From Marinomonas communis (GTDB lineage Bacteria; Pseudomonadota; Gammaproteobacteria; Pseudomonadales; Marinomonadaceae): DNA of 64,000 bases. Where the stretch lies: contig NZ_SNZA01000001.1 of assembly GCF_004363305.1 (NCBI RefSeq), forward strand, positions 86,807-150,806, given 5' to 3'. Both the position numbers and the translations under genes were made by a program. This document shows positions 16,876 through 25,664 of the stretch, piece after piece. Within the stretch, counting starts at the first letter, position 1; each line of letters starts with the position of its first letter. The notes beneath the pieces are model-generated. The model ran no database searches and had not been told where the DNA came from. It saw nothing but the letters and a program-made list of their open reading frames with translations.

Positions 16876-18791
16876 TGAGCGATTAAAACCTGCTCAAAAA
16901 ATGCATTGATACCTTGGATATCATCTAGAGGAAGGACTTTGGCAACGTATTGATCCGGTCGAACAATAATGACGCAGCCCTTATTGCGATCAATACCACG
17001 CATATCGTAGATATCCTTGCCTTTTTTCAATGGAGCGCAGTACACCTTTTCATAGTCTTTTAAGCCAAACTTTCCTTTCTGAGGTGTCAGTAGGGGATCG
17101 AGTTGCGATCTTTCCAAGGCGTGGTGATGACATTGGAAAATCGCTCTGATATCGATCACAGAATCAATGTCAGCACCATCTGGCGTAAAGCGATGAACAG
17201 GAGAAGACGGGTCCTTCATCAGGTAGTCAGCCAGCTTTCTTACATGACAGTCATTCGACATAGGTGCTTGCTGGCCGGCAAACAGATACATGCGATAGGC
17301 GCCATTGGCAGTATGGCAATGGCCTAATTGCACTGGTTTGGCGTCTCCGTGACGTATGACTTTGGCAGAATGGAAGCGCAATCCAGCTTTCAGACCCGTG
17401 GCTAATTCATCGTATTTGTCCGACCCCATGGCTTGGGAAGGGCGATATTGGATGGAAACACCTGCGGTATAGCGACCAAATAGCTTAAAGTAGCGTTGGA
17501 ACTCTGCGGGATCGATTCCCTCGGGGTGTTCTGCAGATTTAGGCTTTGCACTAAACATCGCCGACCATTCACGGTCAAAGTCGATCAAAGCTTGGCCGTA
17601 TTCATGGCGCTCTAGTGAGTAGGTGGCCAACAGACTTTCAGGTGCTAATCCTGTCAGAACATGAGCCAGTTTCCAACCTAAGTTCCAGGTATCCATCACC
17701 GATGTATTAAGGCCTTGGCCTGCTTTGGGGCTATGGGTATGACAAGCATCTCCCGCCAAGAACACACGAGCGGAGCGCTCAGCGGTAGCATCGTCAAAGG
17801 CTGTAGTGATGCGCTGGCCGATTTCATAGACACTCCACCACGCCACATCTTTCACATCCATTGTAAAAGGGGCAATGATGCGATTGGCGGCGGCGATCAG
17901 AATGTCTGGCGTCATTTGGTCTCTGGCAACACGCTCATTCTCTTTGAGTTTGTCGAGCTCCACATAGATACGAGCCATGTAGCCCCCTTCGCGGGGAATG
18001 ATCAACATATTGCCTTCTTTGTTCGATTGAATCAGTGACTTCAAGCGGATATCTGGGAAATCCGTATTTAAAAGAACGTCCATTACCCCCCACGCTTGGT
18101 TTAGGGCATCTCCTACCAATTTATGGCCAATAGCAGTTCGGACTCCAGATCGTGCACCATCACAGCCAACGACGTACTTAGCTTTTACAGTTTCAATTTC
18201 TTGATTGAACTGGGAGTAGTTGACCATTCTTTCGAGCTTGACTGTAACAGGGTACTCACAGTCCTGTTCATTAACTTCAAGCCCTAGAAATTTGCGTTGA
18301 TAGTGAGGTTCTACCTTACCCGGTCCTTGTCGCATGACGCGAAGAAACTCATCGTGTACCCGAGCTTGATTGATGATCATATGAGGCATTTCCGATAGGT
18401 CTTCCTCAACGTCTTCGACCTTACCTGTGCGGGAAATGTGCTCAGGGTTTTCTGCATCAGGTTTCCAAAAGGCTGCTTCATTGACTTGGTAACCTTCTTG
18501 AATGATCTGATCAGCAAAGCCGTAGGCTTGGAACATTTCGACTGTGCGACAAGCAATGCCATCCGCTTGCCCAACGAGCAAACGATCATCTTTGATATCG
18601 ACGATTGCAGTTTTGATTTGACCAAACTGAGACAACTGCGCCGCAAGGTTTAATCCCGCTGGGCCACAGCCAATGATTAAAACATCCACCTCACTAGGCA
18701 TTGGGCGCTTGATAGGTGGCGCAACCACTGCATCTTGTGGGTCACTAAAGCGAGGGTCTCCAGGGTGAAAACCATTGACGTGATACTGCAT
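16872..18791 (-). CDS. mobA: FAD-dependent aromatic hydroxylase, 3-hydroxybenzoate 4-monooxygenase-like
   Basis: A 639-residue class A flavoprotein monooxygenase. The FAD GxGxxG motif is IIGCGPAGLNLAAQLS (residue ~40), the DG motif is VGCDGARSGVRTAIG, and the GD motif is VFLAGDACHTHSPKAGQGLN. A C-terminal thioredoxin-like domain (~480-639) is typical of the phenol 2-monooxygenase/MobA group. Length and the N-terminal HVNGFHPGDPR resemble MobA, which converts 3-hydroxybenzoate to protocatechuate. The two upstream aromatic-aldehyde dehydrogenases fit a route aldehyde to benzoate to protocatechuate. Substrate specificity is inferred; phenol or another hydroxybenzoate is possible. AAAGGAG precedes the ATG. 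Confidence 0.75.
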   Translation of the reverse strand: MQYHVNGFHPGDPRFSDPQDAVVAPPIKRPMPSEVDVLIIGCGPAGLNLAAQLSQFGQIKTAIVDIKDDRLLVGQADGIACRTVEMFQAYGFADQIIQEGYQVNEAAFWKPDAENPEHISRTGKVEDVEEDLSEMPHMIINQARVHDEFLRVMRQGPGKVEPHYQRKFLGLEVNEQDCEYPVTVKLERMVNYSQFNQEIETVKAKYVVGCDGARSGVRTAIGHKLVGDALNQAWGVMDVLLNTDFPDIRLKSLIQSNKEGNMLIIPREGGYMARIYVELDKLKENERVARDQMTPDILIAAANRIIAPFTMDVKDVAWWSVYEIGQRITTAFDDATAERSARVFLAGDACHTHSPKAGQGLNTSVMDTWNLGWKLAHVLTGLAPESLLATYSLERHEYGQALIDFDREWSAMFSAKPKSAEHPEGIDPAEFQRYFKLFGRYTAGVSIQYRPSQAMGSDKYDELATGLKAGLRFHSAKVIRHGDAKPVQLGHCHTANGAYRMYLFAGQQAPMSNDCHVRKLADYLMKDPSSPVHRFTPDGADIDSVIDIRAIFQCHHHALERSQLDPLLTPQKGKFGLKDYEKVYCAPLKKGKDIYDMRGIDRNKGCVIIVRPDQYVAKVLPLDDIQGINAFFEQVLIAQ

Positions 18792-18945
18792 CGTACGACT
18801 CCTTTATTGTTCTGATTGTCTCGATGCCTTTACTGTAGTTCATTCTTTGGTATAGGTAATAATTGGTTTTTGTCTCTAGATAAAAAGAAATTAAATATCT
18901 AGCGACTATAAGGTTTGGTCGATAGCATTACTTATCAGCGTTATG

Positions 18946-18982
18946 AAGGCTTCTTCTACGTTTTTAACTGAAAAGAAGCCTT
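18946..18982. terminator. Inverted repeat between aldehyde dehydrogenase and mobA-like genes
   Basis: Perfect 10-bp arms AAGGCTTCTT/AAGAAGCCTT with a 17-base loop. On the minus strand it follows the dehydrogenase stop but lacks a T-run, so termination is uncertain. Confidence 0.45.
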
Positions 18983-19019
18983 TGTTCATAACTGCAAATG
19001 CTGAAATAAACAGTAGTGC

Positions 19020-20465
19020 TTAGAACGGGTAGTGTTGGTTCGGGTCTTCAATCGTAATCCAACGCAGGTCGGTGAATTCTGCTATCGCTGCTTTACCACC
19101 AAATCGTCCGTATCCCGAATCACCGACGCCGCCAAAAGGCATGTGCGGTTCATCCGCGACGGTTGGGCCATTGATGTGACAAATACCACTTTGAATGGCG
19201 TTGGCGCATGCCAGTGCGCGATTAATATCTTGCGAAAACACCGCCGCCGATAGACCGTATTCAGATTGATTGGCGACTTGGATGGCCTCTTGATCACCAT
19301 TGACTCGAATAATGGATTTCACAGGACCAAAGCTCTCTTCTGAGAAGATACGCATCTCTGGGCTAACATAATCCAATAGGGTCGCGGAGAACATGGAGCC
19401 ATTAGACTCCCCGCCGCACACCACAGATGCGCCTTTGCTGGTGGCATCGTCAATGAGTTCATGCATTTTTTCAGACACATTTGGATTCACCAACGAGCCT
19501 AAGACAACGTGATCACGAGGATTGCCCCATGGCAATTGGGATGCTTTAGCGGCGAGTTTTTCAACAAAGACATCAGCAATGGCGTCATCTACGATCAGGC
19601 GCTCAGTGGACATACAGATTTGTCCTTGGTTCATGAAAGCACCAAAAATGGCGGCATTAACAGCGCCATCGATGTCTGCATCGGAGAGGACAAGTAACGG
19701 CGCTTTACCACCCAGTTCCAACAAGGCTGGCTTCAAGTTTTCTCCCGCTAATCGACCAATAATTCGGCCTACTGGACTAGATCCAGTAAAGTTAACATGG
19801 CGCACTTGCGGTGCTTCGATCAGGGTTTTAACCACTTCAGCCGCATCTTCTGGGGCGTTTGAAAGTACGTTCACCGTACCCGCTGGAAAGCCTGCTTCGA
19901 TAAAGCAGTCCACGATCAGTCGGTGAGTTAGTGGGCAAAACTCAGAGCTTTTTAAAATCACGGTATTACCGCAGGCCAGTGGCGTTGCAATAGCGCGAGC
20001 ACCCAGAATAACGGGAGCGTTCCAAGGAGCCATCGCTAAACAAACGCCCTTAGGCTTATAGACAGACATGGCTAGTGTGCCTGGCTTGTTGGACGGGATC
20101 ACTTCGCCATTGATGTGAGTAGTCAGCGCTGCGGCTTCTCGAATATGACCTGCGGCAAGCGAAACGTTAAAACCTGCCCAAGGGCCTGTCGCCCCGGTTT
20201 CGGTAATCATGGCGGCAACAAACTCATCGCTTTTGCTGTCCATGATGTCTGCAGCTTTATTCAGTAACGCACGTCGTTCGGCAGGTGTGGTGGTGCTCCA
20301 AGACGCAAACGCAATGTGTGCTGCAGTAACTGCCTCTAGGGCATCTTGTTTTGACGTGGCGGCGGCTCGGGAAGCAACTTCACCGGTCACAGGATCAATA
20401 CGATCAAACGTTTTATTTTCGTTTGCTGTTTGGTCTTTACCACCAATGTGTAACAACACTGTCAT
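19020..20465 (-). CDS. Aromatic-aldehyde dehydrogenase (salicylaldehyde/vanillin dehydrogenase-like)
   Basis: A 481-residue NAD(P)-dependent aldehyde dehydrogenase. Visible are the coenzyme loop FTGSSPVGRIIG, the general-base Glu in LLELGGKAPL, the catalytic Cys in NQGQICMST, and the late ESFGPV motif. Overall it resembles the salicylaldehyde/benzaldehyde dehydrogenase branch. It is paralogous to the next gene upstream (20522-21973), 56 bases away on the same strand. With mobA downstream, it probably oxidises a hydroxybenzaldehyde to hydroxybenzoate. AAGGAG lies 7 bases before the ATG. Confidence 0.85.
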   Translation of the reverse strand: MTVLLHIGGKDQTANENKTFDRIDPVTGEVASRAAATSKQDALEAVTAAHIAFASWSTTTPAERRALLNKAADIMDSKSDEFVAAMITETGATGPWAGFNVSLAAGHIREAAALTTHINGEVIPSNKPGTLAMSVYKPKGVCLAMAPWNAPVILGARAIATPLACGNTVILKSSEFCPLTHRLIVDCFIEAGFPAGTVNVLSNAPEDAAEVVKTLIEAPQVRHVNFTGSSPVGRIIGRLAGENLKPALLELGGKAPLLVLSDADIDGAVNAAIFGAFMNQGQICMSTERLIVDDAIADVFVEKLAAKASQLPWGNPRDHVVLGSLVNPNVSEKMHELIDDATSKGASVVCGGESNGSMFSATLLDYVSPEMRIFSEESFGPVKSIIRVNGDQEAIQVANQSEYGLSAAVFSQDINRALACANAIQSGICHINGPTVADEPHMPFGGVGDSGYGRFGGKAAIAEFTDLRWITIEDPNQHYPF

Positions 20466-20521
20466 TTTATATCTCCTTACTTATATTTATTGTGCTAACT
20501 AACTCCACGATGGGATGTTTA

Positions 20522-21973
20522 TTAGAGGGTTATCCAACGTAGTTCAGTGAATTCATCGATGCTTGCATCGCCACCAAAGCGTCCATAGCCGCTGGCCTTT
20601 AGACCACCAAAAGGTTGTTTGGGATTGTCTCTTACGGTGGACGAATTGATGTGGCAAACACCTGATTCAAGCCTTTGGGCAATGCTTTGAGCTAGGGCAT
20701 GATCTCGACTAAAAATGGCGGCGGCTAAGCCGTATTCGCAGTCGTTAGCCAAACTAATGGCTTCGTCAACGGAATCGACTGGATAGATGCCAGCAATAGG
20801 ACCAAAGCATTCTTCGGAATACATCCGCATCATAGGAGTGATGCGGTCGATTAATGTCGCATCGATAAATTGACCTTGGATGGCGGTTCCAGTTAGCAGA
20901 CGAGCCCCTTGATTTAACGCATCTTCAATTAGTTCAGAAAGTCGTTGGGCGATGGATGGGCTAGCAACGGGGCCAAGCTTACAGTCCTCGTGATTAGGGG
21001 ACTGTGCTTGTAGTTTTTTCGCTTTCTCAACCAACAGAGTGGTGAAGTCATCCGCAATCGCTTGTTCAACAATGATACGGTCAGTGGCCATGCATATCTG
21101 GCCTTGATTTAAAAAGGCACCGTGAATAACAGCGTCACAGGCTTGCTCTAAATCAGCGTCCTGTAAAATGATCGCGGGGGACTTACCGCCGAGCTCCAAC
21201 AAGCAGCGCTTGAGGTTTTGCGCCGCCATACCTGCAATAATTCGCCCGACACGCGTGGATCCAGTAAAGTTAATACGTCGAATGGCCGGACTGGAAATCA
21301 GAAAGCGAATCACATCTTCCGATTGCTCGGGAGCATTATTGATCACATTCAAAACCCCTGCTGGAAGGCCCGCTGCATGAAGCAGCTCCGCGATTAGAAT
21401 GTGCGTCTCTGGTGACATATCCGATGCTTTGAATATCACGGTGTTACCAAAGATCAGCGGGAAAATAATCGCTCTCATGCCCAGTGCAATGGGGGCATTC
21501 CACGGTGCGATGGCTAAACAAATGCCAGCAGGTTGTCGTAACTGATAGCCGTCACTGGACATTTTCGAAGGCACGTTAATAGGGTGTTTATGGGCTAAGT
21601 CGATAGCAGCATCGATGACGTCGATGCAGACTTTTAGATTGAAATGGATCCAGTCATTAGTCGCGCCAATTTCGTTACGCATAGCGTTGGCGATCCGTTC
21701 ACTAAAGCTTGGTAAGAGCTGTTTCGCTTGTTGGAAAATGTGGATACGTGCCTCTAAAGACAGGCTCGCCCAAGATTCAAAACTGCGCGTGGCGGCAAAG
21801 ACCATCTGTTGCGCATCTCGTTTATTGCCATCTGCAACATAACAAGCCGGTAACTGAGTTGAGGGGTTTAATCGCTCAAAAAAATGACCATCCAGGGCGG
21901 GTCTAAATTCGCCATCAATGAACAGATTCACCACTTTGTTTTGCTGCTTGTTAGCCGTCGCTGAATGCGCCAT
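20522..21973 (-). CDS. Aromatic-aldehyde dehydrogenase, second paralogue
   Basis: A 483-residue aldehyde dehydrogenase of the same subgroup as its neighbour: coenzyme loop FTGSTRVGRIIA, Glu in LLELGGKSPAI, catalytic Cys in NQGQICMAT, then ECFGPIAG. It is the first gene of the minus-strand aromatic set and is divergent from an AraC regulator (22103-22993) across about 130 bases. The two paralogues are clearly diverged in sequence, so this is an old duplication and they may prefer different aldehydes. Confidence 0.85.
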   Translation of the reverse strand: MAHSATANKQQNKVVNLFIDGEFRPALDGHFFERLNPSTQLPACYVADGNKRDAQQMVFAATRSFESWASLSLEARIHIFQQAKQLLPSFSERIANAMRNEIGATNDWIHFNLKVCIDVIDAAIDLAHKHPINVPSKMSSDGYQLRQPAGICLAIAPWNAPIALGMRAIIFPLIFGNTVIFKASDMSPETHILIAELLHAAGLPAGVLNVINNAPEQSEDVIRFLISSPAIRRINFTGSTRVGRIIAGMAAQNLKRCLLELGGKSPAIILQDADLEQACDAVIHGAFLNQGQICMATDRIIVEQAIADDFTTLLVEKAKKLQAQSPNHEDCKLGPVASPSIAQRLSELIEDALNQGARLLTGTAIQGQFIDATLIDRITPMMRMYSEECFGPIAGIYPVDSVDEAISLANDCEYGLAAAIFSRDHALAQSIAQRLESGVCHINSSTVRDNPKQPFGGLKASGYGRFGGDASIDEFTELRWITL

Positions 21974-22102
21974 GGAACCACCTTTACCTTATTAATTTTT
22001 TTATTGGGTGATGATTAATAACCAGATTAACAACTTATACTCTTTAAAAATTGTTAAATTATGGGTTAATTATGATTTTTATTGGGTATTTTGGAGGTTG
22101 GA

Positions 22103-22993
22103 TTGATACAAGAGATTGTCGGTACCAGAATTCACTTCGAAAGTTTCGTTGCAGGGCTGCAGCCCCGTAGCCACTCTCTGAATAGCGCAGATAAGAGAGC
22201 GTTTTACTATTTAGTGGTGCAGCAGGAGGGGCATTCTGTTATTCGCTGTGATGAGCAATCCCACACACTGCAGAGCGCTAGTGTGGCGGTCATTTCACTG
22301 AATAGCTCAGCTAAATTAGACATGCGCGGTGGTAGTCAGTTATGGCTGATTGGGTTTGATGAGGCATTGCGCTCTATGATCATCGGCAATGAAGTCGACG
22401 GGCCTAAAATCAAACAATTACTGCAGCAACCTAGTCTCTTGTCATTAAGTGCGAATGAGCTTGAGAGGACTTTTATTCCACTTATTCAGTTGTTTGAAAG
22501 CGAGATTAAAGAAGACAAGAAACGTTCTTTGGTTATCTTATCCTCTTTGTTGAGGGTTCTATTGCTACAAAGTCATAGGGTTTTACAAGATCATTCGAGT
22601 GTAACTTCTGAATCCAATGATGAAATACTGGTACAACAGTTTCAGCAATTGATCGAAGTATGTTTTAAACAAAGAGTGCCGCTAACTTATTACTGTGAGC
22701 AGATGAATCTCACCTACGATAGGTTGCATGATGTGTGTCGACGCGCACTCGGCAAAACACCGAAAGAATTACTGAGTGAACGGACCCTCATGGACGCCAT
22801 TTACCGACTTAAAAAATTACCGGATTCGATACAGACAATTTCAAACGATCTTGGCTTTTCCGATTCCAGCCAGTTTAGTCACTTTTTTAAAAAGAAGGTG
22901 GGGTGCTCTCCTAAGCAATATCGACAGCAGCAAAAAGAAAGTCATCAACTTTCGACAGCCTCCAAACTGGCCGACTTTTCTGATTGGCCATAG
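22103..22993 (+). CDS. AraC-family regulator, probable activator of the aldehyde dehydrogenase operon
   Basis: The likely start is the TTG at 22103, five bases after a GGAGG site (22093-22097), giving 296 residues; an upstream in-frame TTG at 22082 is less likely. The N-terminal ~170 residues resemble the XylS/FeaR-type sensor domain. The C-terminal ~100 residues form the AraC DNA-binding region, including MNLTYDRLHDVCRRALGKTP and DLGFSDSSQFSHFFKKKVG. Divergent placement from two aromatic-aldehyde dehydrogenases suggests it responds to an aromatic aldehyde or acid. The effector is not known. Confidence 0.85.
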   Translation: MIQEIVGTRIHFESFVAGLQPRSHSLNSADKRAFYYLVVQQEGHSVIRCDEQSHTLQSASVAVISLNSSAKLDMRGGSQLWLIGFDEALRSMIIGNEVDGPKIKQLLQQPSLLSLSANELERTFIPLIQLFESEIKEDKKRSLVILSSLLRVLLLQSHRVLQDHSSVTSESNDEILVQQFQQLIEVCFKQRVPLTYYCEQMNLTYDRLHDVCRRALGKTPKELLSERTLMDAIYRLKKLPDSIQTISNDLGFSDSSQFSHFFKKKVGCSPKQYRQQQKESHQLSTASKLADFSDWP

Positions 22994-23000
22994 ATTTAGC

Positions 23001-23040
23001 ATAATTAGTAAATCTGTCCCTACTAATTATTTGGTTTTTT
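23001..23040 (+). terminator. Terminator of the AraC gene
   Basis: Perfect 10-bp arms ATAATTAGTA/TACTAATTAT, 10-base loop, then TTGGTTTTTT, starting 8 bases after the AraC stop. Confidence 0.7.
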
Positions 23041-23105
23041 GTGCCTGTGTCGGTTTTATAAGCTTAACTAATATGGACTTCATCATAAGACGATGAGGTC
23101 TCACA

Positions 23106-24497
23106 ATGATCGATCTTTCTGCTATAGATTTGGCGCGAATACAATTTGCGTTCACGGTTTCTTTTCACATTATTTTTCCAGCCATCACCATTGGTTTAGC
23201 CAGTTACTTAGCGGTGTTAGAAGGGCTTTGGCTGCGTACTCGTAATCAGGTATATCTCACGCTGTGCAAGTTTTGGATGAAGGCTTTTGCAGTGAATTTC
23301 GCCATGGGCGTTGTCTCTGGCATTGTCATGGCCTATCAATTTGGTACCAATTGGAGTGGCTTTTCAACCGTGGCGGGGAGTGTCACGGGGCCACTTTTAA
23401 CCTATGAAGTGCTGACAGCTTTTTTCCTTGAGGCAGGCTTTTTAGGTGTGATGTTGTTTGGTTGGAATAAAGTCACCGAACGCACGCACTTTATCGCGAC
23501 CTGCTTGGTGGCATTGGGCACATTGGTGTCCATGACTTGGATTTTGGCATCCAACAGTTGGATGCAAACACCACAAGGTCACGAAATCGTTGATGGCATA
23601 GTGGTGCCCGTAGATTGGTTTGAAATTATTTTCAATCCTTCTTTCCCGTATCGCTTGGTACATATGGGGCTTGCGGCTTTTCTATGCACAGCGTTGCTGG
23701 TGGCAGCAACGGGCGCTTATCACTTGCTGAAACATCAATACGAAGTTGAGTCTCGCAAGATGGTCATGATGGCGCTTTGGATGCTCGCCATCGTGGCACC
23801 ATTGCAAGCATTGGTAGGGGATCAACACGGTTTAAACACGCTCGAACATCAGCCTATTAAAGTCGCCGCTATGGAAGGTCATTGGCACCCAGCGGAAGAA
23901 GGTGAGGGCGTGCCATTAGTGTTGTTTGCATGGCCTGATAATGAGTCCGAAACCAACCACTTTAGTTTAGAGATCCCGCATCTCGCAAGCTTAATTCTCA
24001 CACACTCTTTGGACGGAGACATACCTGCACTGACGTCTGTAGCCAAAGAGGATCGCCCAAACGTTGCTTTGGTTTTTTGGAGTTTTCGCATCATGGTGGC
24101 GCTGGGTATCGCCATGATCGTCTTGGCTTGGGCGGGATTGTGGCTCAATCGAAAGCAATCACTCTTTCAAAGAACTCGTTTTTTACAGGTTTTGGTCTGC
24201 ATGGGGCCGAGTGGTTTGGTGGCACTGTTAGCGGGTTGGTTTGTAACCGAAGTGGGGCGTCAGCCATGGGTAGTGTACGGCGTGTTACGTACGGTGGAGG
24301 CATCGTCTGCACACAGTGTACAGACCATGACCTTGTCACTGGCCAGTTTTGTCATCGGCTATTTAGCGATCTTTGGCCTCGGCATTTTCTATTTGATTCA
24401 ACTGCTTCGTAAAGGGCCTCAGCTGACCAGTGATGCACCGCTTTCCGCACAGCGTCCCGCGAGACCGTTATCTGCCGTAAACGATTTGATTAATTAA
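23106..24497 (+). CDS. cioA: Cytochrome bd-type quinol oxidase subunit I (CioA subtype)
   Basis: A 463-residue integral membrane protein, short for CydA because the Q-loop is short, as in cyanide-insensitive oxidases. Early conserved sequence FAFTVSFHIIFPAITIG carries the haem b595/d ligand His; GRQPWVVYGVLRT is the classic late signature. It oxidises ubiquinol and reduces O2 to water at the cytoplasmic membrane without pumping protons. It is followed 12 bases later by cioB and then a DUF2474 peptide. GAGG lies upstream of the ATG. Resistance to sulfide and cyanide is the known advantage of this subtype. Confidence 0.92.
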   Translation: MIDLSAIDLARIQFAFTVSFHIIFPAITIGLASYLAVLEGLWLRTRNQVYLTLCKFWMKAFAVNFAMGVVSGIVMAYQFGTNWSGFSTVAGSVTGPLLTYEVLTAFFLEAGFLGVMLFGWNKVTERTHFIATCLVALGTLVSMTWILASNSWMQTPQGHEIVDGIVVPVDWFEIIFNPSFPYRLVHMGLAAFLCTALLVAATGAYHLLKHQYEVESRKMVMMALWMLAIVAPLQALVGDQHGLNTLEHQPIKVAAMEGHWHPAEEGEGVPLVLFAWPDNESETNHFSLEIPHLASLILTHSLDGDIPALTSVAKEDRPNVALVFWSFRIMVALGIAMIVLAWAGLWLNRKQSLFQRTRFLQVLVCMGPSGLVALLAGWFVTEVGRQPWVVYGVLRTVEASSAHSVQTMTLSLASFVIGYLAIFGLGIFYLIQLLRKGPQLTSDAPLSAQRPARPLSAVNDLIN

Positions 24498-24509
24498 GAG
24501 GAAACACAA

Positions 24510-25520
24510 ATGGGATTAGATTTAGTCACTGTTTGGACGCTCGTCATAGGCTTTGGCCTGATGATGTATGTCCTATTAGATGGGTTTGATTTGGGCATTG
24601 GGTTGTTGTTCTTAGGCGTTCGTAATAAACACGACCGTGACATCATGGTGAATTCGGTAGCACCGGTTTGGGATGGCAATGAAACGTGGTTAGTACTTGG
24701 GGGCGCTGGTCTAATGGCCGCGTTTCCTCTGGCGTACTCGGTTATATTGGAGGCCCTGTATATTCCTTTGCTAGCCATGCTGTTTGGCTTAATTCTTCGA
24801 GGTGTGGCGTTTGAATTCCGCTTTAAAGCCATTCCAAAGCATCAAGGCGTTTGGGATATCTTGTTCTGTGTCGGCTCTTTGTTAGCGACCTTTTTCCAAG
24901 GCGCGTCCATGGGTGCTGTGATTCAAGGTTTTGCTGTTGAGAATAGTCAATATGAGGGTGGTACTTGGGATTGGCTGAACTGGTTCAGTATTTTAACTGG
25001 CTTTAGTTTACTACCAGCTTACGCGCTACTCGGATCGACTTGGCTCTTGATTAAGACAGAAGGCGATCTATACAAAAAGATGCGCCATTATTCCCATCAT
25101 TTATTGGTGTGGTTGGGCTATGCCATGACAGCGATTCTGCTGATCACGCCATTTTTAAACGATGCCCTGAGAGAGCGCTGGTTAACCTTGCCTAACTTCT
25201 TTTACATGGGCTTTGTACCGATGTTGGGGCTCATGCTGTACACCTGGGTGTACTACGTCATTCGCTTCTCTGATTGGGAAAAATGGCCTTTTGCCATCAC
25301 CTTAACCATGCTTGGCACTGCTTATTTCACACTGATAACCAGTTTATGGCCAAACATTATTCCACCGTATATCACCACTCATGAAGCCGCTGCTCCAGAG
25401 TCCAGTTTACGCTTTGCATTGTGGGGTGTGGTGATCATCGTGCCGGTCATCTTGGGCTATACCTACTGGTCCTACCATGTGTTTCGCGGCAAAGTTCGCG
25501 ACACGGAGGGGTATCACTAA
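24510..25520 (+). CDS. cioB: Cytochrome bd-type quinol oxidase subunit II (CioB)
   Basis: A 336-residue, roughly eight-helix membrane protein. Family markers include LDGFDLGIGLLF near the start, WDGNETWLVLGGAGLMAAFP and GVAFEFRFK. It pairs with CioA as the structural subunit of the oxidase. AGAGGA precedes its ATG and its stop codon is immediately followed by the ATG of the small DUF2474 subunit, so the three are one transcript. Confidence 0.92.
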   Translation: MGLDLVTVWTLVIGFGLMMYVLLDGFDLGIGLLFLGVRNKHDRDIMVNSVAPVWDGNETWLVLGGAGLMAAFPLAYSVILEALYIPLLAMLFGLILRGVAFEFRFKAIPKHQGVWDILFCVGSLLATFFQGASMGAVIQGFAVENSQYEGGTWDWLNWFSILTGFSLLPAYALLGSTWLLIKTEGDLYKKMRHYSHHLLVWLGYAMTAILLITPFLNDALRERWLTLPNFFYMGFVPMLGLMLYTWVYYVIRFSDWEKWPFAITLTMLGTAYFTLITSLWPNIIPPYITTHEAAAPESSLRFALWGVVIIVPVILGYTYWSYHVFRGKVRDTEGYH

Positions 25521-25634
25521 ATGAGTACTTGGCAAAATTTGAAATGGCTAATTTTGCTTTGGGTACTGGGCTTCGCCACAGTGACCGGAGCGGGTTACGC
25601 CTTAAAAGGACTGATTTTCCTAACCTTTGGTTAG
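25521..25634 (+). CDS. DUF2474 small membrane subunit of the bd oxidase (CydX-like)
   Basis: A 37-residue peptide (starts MSTWQNLKWLILL, ends LIFLTFG) with one hydrophobic helix and a Trp-rich N-terminus. Its ATG directly abuts the cioB stop, and GGAGGGG lies about 10 bases upstream inside cioB. DUF2474 peptides accompany CioAB operons and are thought to replace CydX in stabilising the haem-containing complex. Position, length and hydrophobicity all match. Confidence 0.82.
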   Translation: MSTWQNLKWLILLWVLGFATVTGAGYALKGLIFLTFG

Positions 25635-25664
25635 GTTTCTGTACCCCATTTCTTAGGACAAACT

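Noticed and set aside
23106..25634. Standard CydAB-CydX oxidase
   Set aside because: Subunit I is short with a short Q-loop region, and the third subunit matches DUF2474 rather than CydX, so the CioAB subtype fits better.
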